Positions 28,780 through 38,875 of a stretch of DNA of 64,000 nucleotides are shown one piece after another. A program made the translations under genes and the position numbers. Location: assembly GCF_900104845.1 (NCBI RefSeq), contig NZ_FNSR01000002.1, forward strand, positions 1,736,001 to 1,800,000, given 5' to 3'. This stretch comes from Paraburkholderia caballeronis (GTDB lineage: Bacteria > Pseudomonadota > Gammaproteobacteria > Burkholderiales > Burkholderiaceae). Each line of letters opens with the position of its first letter. Positions within the stretch are counted from its first letter, which is position 1. The notes beneath the pieces were generated by a model. It searched no databases. It was not told the origin of the DNA and saw nothing but the letters and a program-made list of their open reading frames with translations.

Positions 28780-29454
28780 ATGATCGACAGCCTGATTTCA
28801 GACATCCTGTTCGGCTTCACCGGACTCATCAGCATCATCAACCCCGTCAGCGGCGCGTTCGTGTTCTTCGACCGCACCTCGTCGTTCAACGACGGGCAGC
28901 GGCGGATGCTCGCGAAGCGCGTCGCGATGAATTCGTTCTGCGTGCTGCTCGTCGCGTTTTTCGTCGGCACGCCGATCCTGCATTTCTTCGGCATCTCGAT
29001 CGAGGCGCTGCGGATCGGCGGCGGCCTCGCGGTCGCGGTCGCCGGCTGGCAGATGCTGTATGCGCCGGACCGGCAGCCGGACGCGCCGCAGACCGTCGAG
29101 CAGTTCGACCCGCACCTCGCGAATGCGAAGGCGTTTTTCCCGCTGACGATCCCGTTCACGACCGGCCCCGGCACCATCGCGACCGCGATCGCGCTGAACG
29201 CGAACCGAACGCACAAGCTGTCCGCGTTCCTGCTGTCGAGCGTCGCGTCGATCGTGATCTCGGTGCTCGTCGTGCTGGTCGTCTATTTCGTCTATGCGCG
29301 GGCCGCGCGGCTCGCGCAGTATCTCGGCGTGGACGGCACGCGCGTCGCGCTGCGCGTGTCGTCGTTCCTGCTGCTGTGCATCGGCGTGCAGATCATCCTG
29401 ACCGGCCTCGAAGGCTTCCTCACCCCGATCGCCACGCTGCGCGCCGGGCAATGA
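28780..29454 (+). CDS. MarC/NAAT family membrane protein
   Basis: This 224-residue protein has six hydrophobic segments and the family motifs INPVSGAFVFF near the N-terminus and PFTTGPGTIATAIAL in the middle. It is an integral inner-membrane protein of the MarC (UPF0056) group; some homologues transport neutral amino acids, but most are uncharacterised. It is divergent from the symporter pair. Confidence 0.9.
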   Translation: MIDSLISDILFGFTGLISIINPVSGAFVFFDRTSSFNDGQRRMLAKRVAMNSFCVLLVAFFVGTPILHFFGISIEALRIGGGLAVAVAGWQMLYAPDRQPDAPQTVEQFDPHLANAKAFFPLTIPFTTGPGTIATAIALNANRTHKLSAFLLSSVASIVISVLVVLVVYFVYARAARLAQYLGVDGTRVALRVSSFLLLCIGVQIILTGLEGFLTPIATLRAGQ

Positions 29455-29515
29455 GCGAACCGCGGGCCCGATGGCCTCATGGTCCGCGTTTCGCATCGAC
29501 AGGAGAACCCGCATC

Positions 29516-30349
29516 ATGTGCCGCTGGCTCGCATACTCCGGCAATGCCGTGCCGCTCGAAACCGTGCTGTTTCGCGCGCGGCATTCGCTGATCGACCAGA
29601 GCCTGCATTCGACGCTCGGCGTGACCACGACGAACGGCGACGGCTTCGGGCTCGGCTGGTATCAGCATCCGCACGACATCCCGTATCGCTACCGCAGCGT
29701 GCATCCCGCCTGGAACGACCGCAACCTGCGCGAACTCGCGCGCGCGGTCAGCGCGCCGATGGTCGTCGCCCACGTGCGGGCCGCGACGCATACGCCGGTG
29801 CAGGAAACGAACTGCCATCCGTTCCGGCATCGCCGCTGGCTGTTCGCGCACAACGGGCTGATCCGCGACTTTCCGCTGATGCGGCGCGACCTCGTCGTCG
29901 CGATCGACCCGGGGCGCTTCAATACGATCGAAGGCTCGACCGACTCCGAGGTGATGTTCTGCCTCGCGATGACGTTCGGCCTCGAACATGCGCCGGTGCC
30001 CGCGCTCGAACGGATGGCCGGTTTCGTCGAGGCGACCGGGCGCGCGCACGGCGTCCGCGAGCCGCTGAACATGACGGTGTGCGCGAGCGACGGCGAGCAG
30101 TTGATCGCGGTGCGTTATTCGAGCGAGCGGCAGTCGCGCTCGCTCTTTCACAGCACGTCGTTCCGGCATCTGCACGAACTGTATCCGGACGACCCGCGCA
30201 TCGCGGCGGTCGGCGACGACGCGTATCTGATCGTGTCCGAGCCGCTCGTCAGTTTGCCGGATGCGTGGGCGGAGGTGCCGGAAGCGACGGCGATCGTCGT
30301 GCGCGGCGCGCGGATCGACTATCTGCCGTTCACGCCGCGCGTGGACTGA
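29516..30349 (+). CDS. Class II glutamine amidotransferase (YafJ-like)
   Basis: The 277-residue protein starts MCRWLAYSG, so Cys2 becomes the N-terminal nucleophile after Met removal. NGDGFGLGWY, HVRAATHTPV and FAHNGLI are the other class II (Ntn) site motifs. The synthetase partner that would use the ammonia is not encoded nearby. It begins 61 bases after the MarC gene on the same strand. Confidence 0.9.
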   Translation: MCRWLAYSGNAVPLETVLFRARHSLIDQSLHSTLGVTTTNGDGFGLGWYQHPHDIPYRYRSVHPAWNDRNLRELARAVSAPMVVAHVRAATHTPVQETNCHPFRHRRWLFAHNGLIRDFPLMRRDLVVAIDPGRFNTIEGSTDSEVMFCLAMTFGLEHAPVPALERMAGFVEATGRAHGVREPLNMTVCASDGEQLIAVRYSSERQSRSLFHSTSFRHLHELYPDDPRIAAVGDDAYLIVSEPLVSLPDAWAEVPEATAIVVRGARIDYLPFTPRVD

Positions 30350-30368
30350 CGCGCCGGCCGCGGCGGCG

Positions 30369-32363
30369 CTACGGCCGCAGATGCGCGATGCTGCGCGCGA
30401 AACGGCGCTGCGCGGCGCGCGTCAGCACCTCGTCGAACAGCGCGACGTCCACCGGTTTCACCAGATGCATCTCGAAGCCGGCCGCGCGCGTGAGTTCGAT
30501 GTCGCCGGCCTGGCCGAAGCCGGTCATCGCGGCGAACACGGTGTCGGCGAGATGGGGCAGCGTGCGCAACTCGCGCAGCGCGTCGTAGCCGTCGATCTCG
30601 GGCATCGCGATGTCGATCAGCGCGGCGTCCGGCGTGAAGCCTTCGACCTGCTCGCGCGCCTGCGCGGCGCTGTACGCGACGCGCACGTCGTGGCCCTTCA
30701 GTTCGAGCAGCATCGCGAGGCTGTCGGCCGAATCGCGGTTGTCGTCGACGACGAGCACGCGCAGCGGCGGCAACTCGCCGAGCGCGGCCGGCGCGCCGTG
30801 ATGCGCGGCGGCCGCCGGCATCGTCGCGCCGTCGCGCACGAGCGGCAGGCGGATCGTGAACACGCTGCCGCGCCCCGGCCCCGCGCTCGCCGCGTCGATC
30901 GTGCCGCCGTGCAGCTCGACGAGCGAGCGGCACAGCATCAGCCCGATGCCGAGGCCGCCGTCGTTGAGGCCGGGAATCACGCTGTCCTGGCTGAACAGCC
31001 CGAAGATCGTTTCGAGCGCCTCGGCGCGGATGCCGCGGCCGTGGTCGCGCACCTGGATCTGCACCGCGCGCGCGCCCGGCGTCACGTCGACCGCGACCTG
31101 GCCGCCGTCCGGCGAGAACTTCGATGCGTTGTGCAGCAGGTTCTGCAGCACCTGCATGAGACGGGTTTCGTCGCCGGTCATCATGATCGGCGCGGTGGGC
31201 ATCTGCACGTCGATCCGCTGGCGGCGCGCGGCGGTGAACGGCTGCGCGGCTTCGACCGCGCGGGTCACGACGTCGCGCAGGTCGAGCCGCGCGTCGCGCA
31301 GCTCGATCTTGCCGGACGTGATGCGGCCGACGTCGAGCAGGTCGTCGACGAGCCGCGTCAGATGGCCGATCTGCCGGTCGATCAGGTCGCGCGCCCGCGC
31401 GATGTCGGGGCTCACGTCGCCCGCCAGCTGCATCATCGCGATGGCGTTGCGCACCGGCGCGAGCGGGTTGCGGAGTTCATGCGCGAGCATCGCGAGGAAC
31501 TGCTTCATCTGCTCGCTCGAACGTTCGAGTTCCGCGTTGCGGCGGCTTTCGGTCATGTCGCGCGTGACCTTCGCGAAGCCGTTCAGCCGGCCGTGGCCGT
31601 CGTGCACGGCGGTCAGCGTGACGGCCGCCCAGAACATCGAGCCGTCCTTGCGCACGCGCCAGCCCTCGTGCAGGCAGCGGCCCTGCGCGGCCGCCGCCTT
31701 CAGTTCGCGCTCCGGCTTGCCGGACGCGACGTCCTCCGGCGGATAAAACGCCGAAAAATGCTGGCCGACGATTTCCGCCGGCCGATAGCCCTTCAGGTTC
31801 GTCGCGCCGCTGTTCCAGCTCACGACGAAGCCGTTCGGATCGAGCATGAAGATCGCGTGGTCGCTGACGCTCTCGACCAGCAGCCGGAAGCGTTCCTCGC
31901 TGAGACGCAGCGCCTCCATCTGGCGGCGCTCGGCGGTCAGGTCGCGGGTGATCTTCGCGAACCCGGACAGCGTGCCGTCGCGCTCGCGCAGCGCGGTGAT
32001 CACAACGTTCGCCCAGAACGTGCCGCCGTCCTTGCGCACGCGCCAGCCTTCGTCCTTGAAGCGCCCGTGCAGCGCCGCCTGTTCGAGTTCGTGATCGGGC
32101 CAGCCGCGCTGCACCGCGTCGGGCGTGTAGAAAAGCGAGAAATGCTGGCTGATGATCTCGTGTGCTTCGTAGCCCTTGATGCGCTGCGCGCCGGCGTTCC
32201 ACGTGAGCACGTGGCCGGTCGGGTCGAGCAGGAAGATCGCGTAGTCCTCGATCGGCTGCACGAGCGCCTCGAAACGGCGCTCGGTCGCGAGCGTGCCGGC
32301 CGTGCCGGCGGGCGCGGACGTGCGGCTCTTACGCGATTCGAGGGCGGATTCGGGCGTCGTCAT
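30369..32363 (-). CDS. Soluble hybrid histidine kinase, PAS-PAS-HisKA-HATPase-REC
   Basis: In this 664-residue protein two closely similar PAS domains (about 27-145 and 155-272), each ending GFAKxTRDxT, are followed by HisKA with His295 in AHELRNPL, HATPase_c (about 395-510) and a C-terminal receiver with Asp in ALIDIAMPE. There is no membrane segment, so it senses a cytoplasmic signal such as redox state or a small ligand. The receiver makes it a hybrid kinase that needs a further phosphotransfer partner, and none is adjacent. It is convergent with the amidotransferase gene. Confidence 0.92.
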   Translation of the reverse strand: MTTPESALESRKSRTSAPAGTAGTLATERRFEALVQPIEDYAIFLLDPTGHVLTWNAGAQRIKGYEAHEIISQHFSLFYTPDAVQRGWPDHELEQAALHGRFKDEGWRVRKDGGTFWANVVITALRERDGTLSGFAKITRDLTAERRQMEALRLSEERFRLLVESVSDHAIFMLDPNGFVVSWNSGATNLKGYRPAEIVGQHFSAFYPPEDVASGKPERELKAAAAQGRCLHEGWRVRKDGSMFWAAVTLTAVHDGHGRLNGFAKVTRDMTESRRNAELERSSEQMKQFLAMLAHELRNPLAPVRNAIAMMQLAGDVSPDIARARDLIDRQIGHLTRLVDDLLDVGRITSGKIELRDARLDLRDVVTRAVEAAQPFTAARRQRIDVQMPTAPIMMTGDETRLMQVLQNLLHNASKFSPDGGQVAVDVTPGARAVQIQVRDHGRGIRAEALETIFGLFSQDSVIPGLNDGGLGIGLMLCRSLVELHGGTIDAASAGPGRGSVFTIRLPLVRDGATMPAAAAHHGAPAALGELPPLRVLVVDDNRDSADSLAMLLELKGHDVRVAYSAAQAREQVEGFTPDAALIDIAMPEIDGYDALRELRTLPHLADTVFAAMTGFGQAGDIELTRAAGFEMHLVKPVDVALFDEVLTRAAQRRFARSIAHLRP

Positions 32364-32493
32364 GGTCTGCGGGGCCGGCGGGGGACGCCGTGACTGCCGG
32401 TCGAAGCCGGCGCGCGAGGGCGGGCGCCGCGATCGGGGTATTCAATGGTACCCGACGCATGGCCGTGCCGCGAGTGCCGGCGGGCGGCCGCCT

Positions 32494-33453
32494 CTACCAC
32501 GCGCGCTGGCCCGAGCGGTCGGGCTTCTCGGCCATCGCCGGGATGCCGGTGCGGACGTTGCGCTCCGCGCGGCGCACCTGGCGTGTCAGCAGCGCGACTT
32601 CGGGCGGCACGACGCGCCGCCGCGACAGTGTCCAGAACGCGCCGCGAAAGAGCGAAAAGCCGGCCGGCCCGAGCGAATGCTGGCGCGCGAACACCGCCAG
32701 CGCGTGGCCGGTCGCGCGCAGCGCGTCGCGCACCGGCAGGCGCATCCACGCGACCCATGCGGAGTTGCGCGCGAGCGCGCAGTGCTGCGCGCGCGTGAAC
32801 CAGCGCGTGAGCGGCTGCCGATGCGCGAGCGCCTGTTCGCAGTAGACGATCGAATGACCGGCCGACAGCACGTCGAGCGCCGCGAGTTCTTCCGCCGCGC
32901 CGGCCGCGAGCCGTTCCTCGTAACCGCCGACCGCGCGGAACACGCGGGTGCGCAGGATGCATGCGCCGGCCATGTAGTTCGCGAGCGCGGGGCCGGGCAG
33001 GCCGTCCGCGCCCGGCGACGTCGCACCGAGCATCAGGCAGCCGGGATGGATCTCGCGCTCGTCGTCGCCGACGACCCGCGCATTCAGCACCGCGACCTGC
33101 GGGTTCGCGTCGAGCAGCTGGACCGCGCGCGCGAGCGCGCCGGGCGCCCACCAGGTGGAGTCGTCGCAGCACGCGACGTAGTCGGTCGAGACGAGCGCGA
33201 TCGCGCGATTGAAACCGGCGGTGCCGAGGTCGCGCAGTCCCTGGATGATCCGCACCTGCGGAAACAGCGAGCCGAGCAGGCTGATGGTGGCGTCGCCCGA
33301 GCCGTTGTCCGCGACGATCACGCGAGGCGCTTCGGGCAGCGCGGTGAGGCGCGCGACCGTATCGACAGTTTGCCGGACGTGATTGCGCGACAGCACGACC
33401 ACGGTGATGCGCGGCGCGGGTTGCGCACGGGGAGCGGGAGCAGAGGCGTTCAT
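32494..33453 (-). CDS. Family 2 glycosyltransferase
   Basis: This 319-residue protein has a GT-A fold N-terminus (ITVVVLSRNH, VIVADNGSGD) and a CCDDSTWW nucleotide-binding segment; the acidic pair stands for the usual DxD. It resembles rhamnosyl- and other GT2 enzymes of surface polysaccharide synthesis, but no polysaccharide cluster is nearby. The ATG at 33453 starts MNASAPAP; a much longer in-frame extension upstream is antisense to other genes and false. Confidence 0.83.
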   Translation of the reverse strand: MNASAPAPRAQPAPRITVVVLSRNHVRQTVDTVARLTALPEAPRVIVADNGSGDATISLLGSLFPQVRIIQGLRDLGTAGFNRAIALVSTDYVACCDDSTWWAPGALARAVQLLDANPQVAVLNARVVGDDEREIHPGCLMLGATSPGADGLPGPALANYMAGACILRTRVFRAVGGYEERLAAGAAEELAALDVLSAGHSIVYCEQALAHRQPLTRWFTRAQHCALARNSAWVAWMRLPVRDALRATGHALAVFARQHSLGPAGFSLFRGAFWTLSRRRVVPPEVALLTRQVRRAERNVRTGIPAMAEKPDRSGQRAW

Positions 33454-33674
33454 CGCGGATCGGCGGCGCGAGCCGGCCGTCTCTTTTAAGCGGTCGCAGT
33501 CAGCATACGCCGATGGCGCGTGCCGTGCACCGGACGGGGGTGGCACGGGGCGCGGCCATTGCAGCGGGTCGGACGGCCGCGACGCATGACCGTCCGAACC
33601 CGGTCCCGCAGCAAGCGGCGTGCCTGGCGCGGCGTGCCGCCGGCGGTTCGGCGCGGCCGACGCGGCTGACTGGT

Positions 33675-34349
33675 TCAGGGCCGCGCGGCCACCTCGTCGA
33701 GATGCCACAGCAGGTCGGCCGGGTCTTCGTACACGCGCAGCGCGCCCGCGCGCTCCAGTTCCTCCGCCCCATAGCCGCCGGACAGCAGGCCGACGCCGAG
33801 CGCGCGGCAGCGTCGCGCGGCGAGCATGTCCCATACGCTGTCGCCGACCACGACCGTCTCTTCGACCGGCACGCCGAGCCGCAGCGCCGCGCCGATGAAC
33901 AGGTCGGGGTCCGGCTTCGCGTGGCGCACCTCGTCGCGCGTGACGACGGTCGTGACGGCCGGATCGACGCCCAGCGCCGCGAGGTTCACGGACGCGGTCG
34001 CGAGCCGGCCGCTCGTCGCGATCGCCCAGCGCGTGCCGGACTGCGTGAGCGCGTCGAGCAGTTCGCGCGCGCCGGGCAGCGGCCGCACCTGATGGCTCAG
34101 GCGGCGGTACGCGTCCGCGTGCATCTGCTGAAGCCGTTCGATGCGCTCGGCGTTCATCTCGGTCTGCGTCTCGCGCAGCAACTGGTTCAGGAACAGGCCG
34201 CCGCTCATGCCGATCCGGCGATGAATGCGCCACACGGACAACGCGAGGCCGTCGGCGTCGAGCGCCTCCTTCCATGCGAGCACGTGTTGATACACGCTGT
34301 CCACGAGCGTGCCGTCGAGGTCGAACAGAAAGGTCGTTTCGTGGCGCAT
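33675..34349 (-). CDS. HAD-superfamily phosphatase (phosphoglycolate phosphatase-like)
   Basis: This 224-residue protein has HAD motif I FLFDLDGTLVDS, motif II with Thr/Ser in AIATSG, a motif III Lys near HAKPDPDLF and motif IV GDSVWDM. A helical cap lies at about 20-90. The ATG at 34349 has a GGAG seven bases upstream. The substrate is unknown; the family dephosphorylates small sugar phosphates or phosphoglycolate. Confidence 0.88.
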   Translation of the reverse strand: MRHETTFLFDLDGTLVDSVYQHVLAWKEALDADGLALSVWRIHRRIGMSGGLFLNQLLRETQTEMNAERIERLQQMHADAYRRLSHQVRPLPGARELLDALTQSGTRWAIATSGRLATASVNLAALGVDPAVTTVVTRDEVRHAKPDPDLFIGAALRLGVPVEETVVVGDSVWDMLAARRCRALGVGLLSGGYGAEELERAGALRVYEDPADLLWHLDEVAARP

Positions 34350-34490
34350 GAAGGGCTCCGGCAATGGCGTGACGCTGCGGGGAAGCGCAGCGCCGCTCGC
34401 GGCCCGCGCCCGAAAAGTGTACGCCGGCCCGCGCGCCGCTGCGTGCGCGGCCGCCGTGCGGTTCGACGCAGCGGCTGCGGCGCGGCCGCG

Positions 34491-36227
34491 CTAGTGCTGC
34501 GTCTGCACGGCCGGCGCGGTCTGCGGATACATCGCGAGCAGCGCGCGCAGCACGCCGTTGGTCCAGCCGAAACCGTCCTGCAACGGATACTCGCCGCCGC
34601 CCGCCGACGACGCCTTCGCGGCCGCCGCGCTCACGTCGTATTTCTCGACGAGCTTGTGCGTGCGCTGGTAATAGACGAGGTTGGTGTCGATCCAGCGCGT
34701 CGCGATGGTCCGCGCGAGTTCGCTGTCGCCGTAACGGCGCAGCCCGGCCACCGCGATGTATTGCAGCGGCGCCCAGCCGTTCGGCTCGTCCCATTGCTGG
34801 CCGCTCGACGTCTGGGTGGTCGCGAGGCCGCCCGGACGCAGCAGTCCGGCGCGGACCGACGCGGCGACTTCGCGCGCCTGCGCGCGCGTCGCGACGCCGA
34901 GGAACAGCGGATAGAGCGTCGCCGCGGTGAGCCGGTGCGTGAGCGTGCGATGCTCGAAGTCGTAGTCGCCGAACGCATGAAGCTGCGGGTCCCACAGCAC
35001 GCGGTCGATCGCGGCGACGCGCCGCTGCGCGTGCTCCGTCATCCGCGCGGCGGCGCGCGCGTTGCCCTGGATGCCGTACGCTTTCGCGAGCGTGCGTTCG
35101 AGTCCGACGAGCAGGCAGTTCAGATCGACCGGAACCAGCGACGTCACGTCGATCGTCGCGAGCGTCCGGTTGTCCGCGAACCAGCGCGAGCTGTAGTCCC
35201 AGCCGGTTTCCGCGCCCGCGCGCAGGTTGCGCCACAGGTCGGCGGGATCGCGTTGCGGCATCGCCTGCGACGTCAGCACGTCCTCGCGATACGACTCGTC
35301 GCGGGGCGTGCCGCGTTCGTCCCAGTAGCGGTTCATCAGCGTGCCGTCCGCGAGCCGGACGACGTGGCGCGCGGCGTCGCCCGGCTTCAGTCCTTCGCTG
35401 CCTTGCATCCAGTACGCGTATTCCTTCTGTAACTGCGGCAGATACTGAAGATAGACGGCGTCGCCGTCGTGCTCCGCGACGAGGCTCACCATCTGCGCGA
35501 AGAACGGCGGCTGCGAACGGCTCAGGTAATACGTGCGGTTGCCGTTCGGAATGTGGCCGTAGCGGTCGATCAGCGTCGCGAAGTTCGCGAGCGCGTCGCG
35601 CGCGAGTTCGGGCCGTCCGCTCGCTTCGAGGCCGAGCATGATGAACCACGTGTCCCAGTAATAGATCTCGTCGAAGCGGCCGCCGGGTACGACGTACGGT
35701 CGCGGCAGCGGCAGCAGCGACGAATACGGATTCGCGTTCGCGTCCGGGTTGCGCATCAGCACGTTCCATAGCGTGTCGATGTGCGCGACGACGTCCTGGT
35801 TCGGATCGGAAACATAGTGGTCGTCCGCGTGCGTCGGCGGCGAGAAGTAGCGGTTCACGAACTGCGTGAGCGCGGCCTGCTGCGCGGCGGGATCGGCGGC
35901 ATTCGGGTTCTGTTGCCGGAAGTCGTCATAGGCGGCGACGATCTGCGCGGGCGGCACGTTCGGCAGCATGTCCGCGAAGGTCTTGCTGTCCGCGAAGACC
36001 TGCGCGAGTTCGACGTCGCGATAAAGCTGGCCGTACAGGTCGGACGGCGGCTGCGGTGTGGCCTGTTGTTGCTGCGGCGTCGTGGCGGCGGCCGGCGCTT
36101 GCGTCGTCTGCGCGGCGGACGTCGGCGGCAGCGCGGCGACGCATGCGGCGGCGATCAGCGCAAGCAGGGCGCGCGATACGCGGCGTGTCGTTTCGAGGCG
36201 TGGCATCGGGAAATTCGGCATGGGCAT
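34491..36227 (-). CDS. treA: Periplasmic trehalase (GH37)
   Basis: TreA hydrolyses trehalose to glucose in the periplasm. A signal peptide at the N-terminus is followed by a Gln/Pro/Ala linker and the GH37 domain. Signature 1 reads PGGRFDEIYYWDTW (the final Tyr is Trp here) and signature 2 QWDEPNGWAP. The ATG at 36227 gives 578 residues; another lies at 36221 and a TTG at 36254. It is divergent from pobA with 328 bases between. Confidence 0.93.
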   Translation of the reverse strand: MPMPNFPMPRLETTRRVSRALLALIAAACVAALPPTSAAQTTQAPAAATTPQQQQATPQPPSDLYGQLYRDVELAQVFADSKTFADMLPNVPPAQIVAAYDDFRQQNPNAADPAAQQAALTQFVNRYFSPPTHADDHYVSDPNQDVVAHIDTLWNVLMRNPDANANPYSSLLPLPRPYVVPGGRFDEIYYWDTWFIMLGLEASGRPELARDALANFATLIDRYGHIPNGNRTYYLSRSQPPFFAQMVSLVAEHDGDAVYLQYLPQLQKEYAYWMQGSEGLKPGDAARHVVRLADGTLMNRYWDERGTPRDESYREDVLTSQAMPQRDPADLWRNLRAGAETGWDYSSRWFADNRTLATIDVTSLVPVDLNCLLVGLERTLAKAYGIQGNARAAARMTEHAQRRVAAIDRVLWDPQLHAFGDYDFEHRTLTHRLTAATLYPLFLGVATRAQAREVAASVRAGLLRPGGLATTQTSSGQQWDEPNGWAPLQYIAVAGLRRYGDSELARTIATRWIDTNLVYYQRTHKLVEKYDVSAAAAKASSAGGGEYPLQDGFGWTNGVLRALLAMYPQTAPAVQTQH

Positions 36228-37728
<1,501 letters not shown>

Positions 37729-37790
37729 CGCGTCGTCGTTCGGAGTCGCCGTCGGCTTCGTCGTTGAGCGTTGCCGTTCCGCCTCGCTGT

Positions 37791-38843
37791 TCAGACCGCT
37801 GCGAGCGGCGCGATGCCCAGTTCGGCGGCGAGGTCGGCGAACGGCTTCCTGACCGACTCCGGCAACTCGATCGTCTTCTCGTGCCGCGCGCGGTTCGCCG
37901 CTTCGTATTCGCCCGGGTATTGAACCGGATGCGCGGGGTCTTGCGGCGGGCAGTTCAGCAGATACGCGAGGAACGACTCGACTTCCTGCGAGCGCCACGT
38001 CTGGTTGAAGTCCAGTTGCGGGTCGAGCACCAGCGCGAACAGGTTGTTCGTCGCGACGCCGTGGCGCGGATTGTCCGGCTGGATCGTGCCGCCGCCGGAC
38101 AGCACGCCCGCGAGCAGTTCCGCGACGAGGCCGAGCGCATAACCCTTGTGGCCGCCGAACGGCAGCAGCGCGCCGGGCGGGTCCGCGAACAGCACGCCGG
38201 GGTCGGTGGTCGGCTGGCCGTTGGCGTCGATCAGCGAACCGGGCGGCGCGGGCAGGTTGTTTTCCGAGAGCACGCGCGCCTTGTTCACCGCCATCGCGCT
38301 CGTCGCGATATCGACGACGAACGGCGGCCGCCCGCCCGGCAGCGGTCCGGCGAAGCACAGCGGATTCGTCGTCAGCCGCGGCTCGGTGCCGCCGAACGGC
38401 GCGACCGTCGGCGAGCGGTTCGTCACGTTGCTGAACGCGAGCAGCACCAGGCCGTGCTGCGCGACCAGTTCGCCGTAGTGGCCCATGCGGCCGAGATGGT
38501 GGCTGCGCCGCAGCGTGACGATGCATTGCCCGCGTTGCTGGGTGCGCGCGATCGCGTCTTCGATCACGACCTTGCCGACGTGCTGGCCAAAGCCGTTGTG
38601 CCCGTCGTAGCCGATCAGCGCGCCGTTGTCGACGATGCGTTCCGGCCGGCCGTCGAACGCGACGTAACCTTCGGTCAGCACGCGCCGGTAGTGCGGCAGG
38701 ATCGACATGCCGTGGCTCGCGTAGCCGACGCGATCGGATTCGATCAGATGCTCGGCGACGTCGTCCGCGATGTCGGCCGGCACCGCCAGCTTCATGAGGG
38801 CGCCCGCCGCGAAACGGCGCGCGTCGTCGATGGTGACTTCCAT
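37791..38843 (-). CDS. Malate/L-lactate (2-hydroxyacid) dehydrogenase, YbiC/Ldh2 family
   Basis: This NAD(P)-dependent enzyme of 350 residues has the family catalytic histidine segment (SHHLGRMGHY) and the FGGHKGYALGL loop. Relatives oxidise malate, lactate, sulfolactate or other 2-hydroxy acids; E. coli YbiC acts on hydroxycarboxylates. It lies 32 bases after a DASS transporter and is probably co-transcribed, which suggests that the imported acid is its substrate. Confidence 0.9.
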   Translation of the reverse strand: MEVTIDDARRFAAGALMKLAVPADIADDVAEHLIESDRVGYASHGMSILPHYRRVLTEGYVAFDGRPERIVDNGALIGYDGHNGFGQHVGKVVIEDAIARTQQRGQCIVTLRRSHHLGRMGHYGELVAQHGLVLLAFSNVTNRSPTVAPFGGTEPRLTTNPLCFAGPLPGGRPPFVVDIATSAMAVNKARVLSENNLPAPPGSLIDANGQPTTDPGVLFADPPGALLPFGGHKGYALGLVAELLAGVLSGGGTIQPDNPRHGVATNNLFALVLDPQLDFNQTWRSQEVESFLAYLLNCPPQDPAHPVQYPGEYEAANRARHEKTIELPESVRKPFADLAAELGIAPLAAV

Positions 38844-38875
38844 TGCAGCTCCCTGTGCTTATCGATGCGGCAGGT

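Noticed and set aside
32494..35769. A 1091-codon open frame on the minus strand
   Set aside because: Only its last 319 codons match a glycosyltransferase; the rest is Arg-rich sequence out of frame with trehalase and HAD genes.
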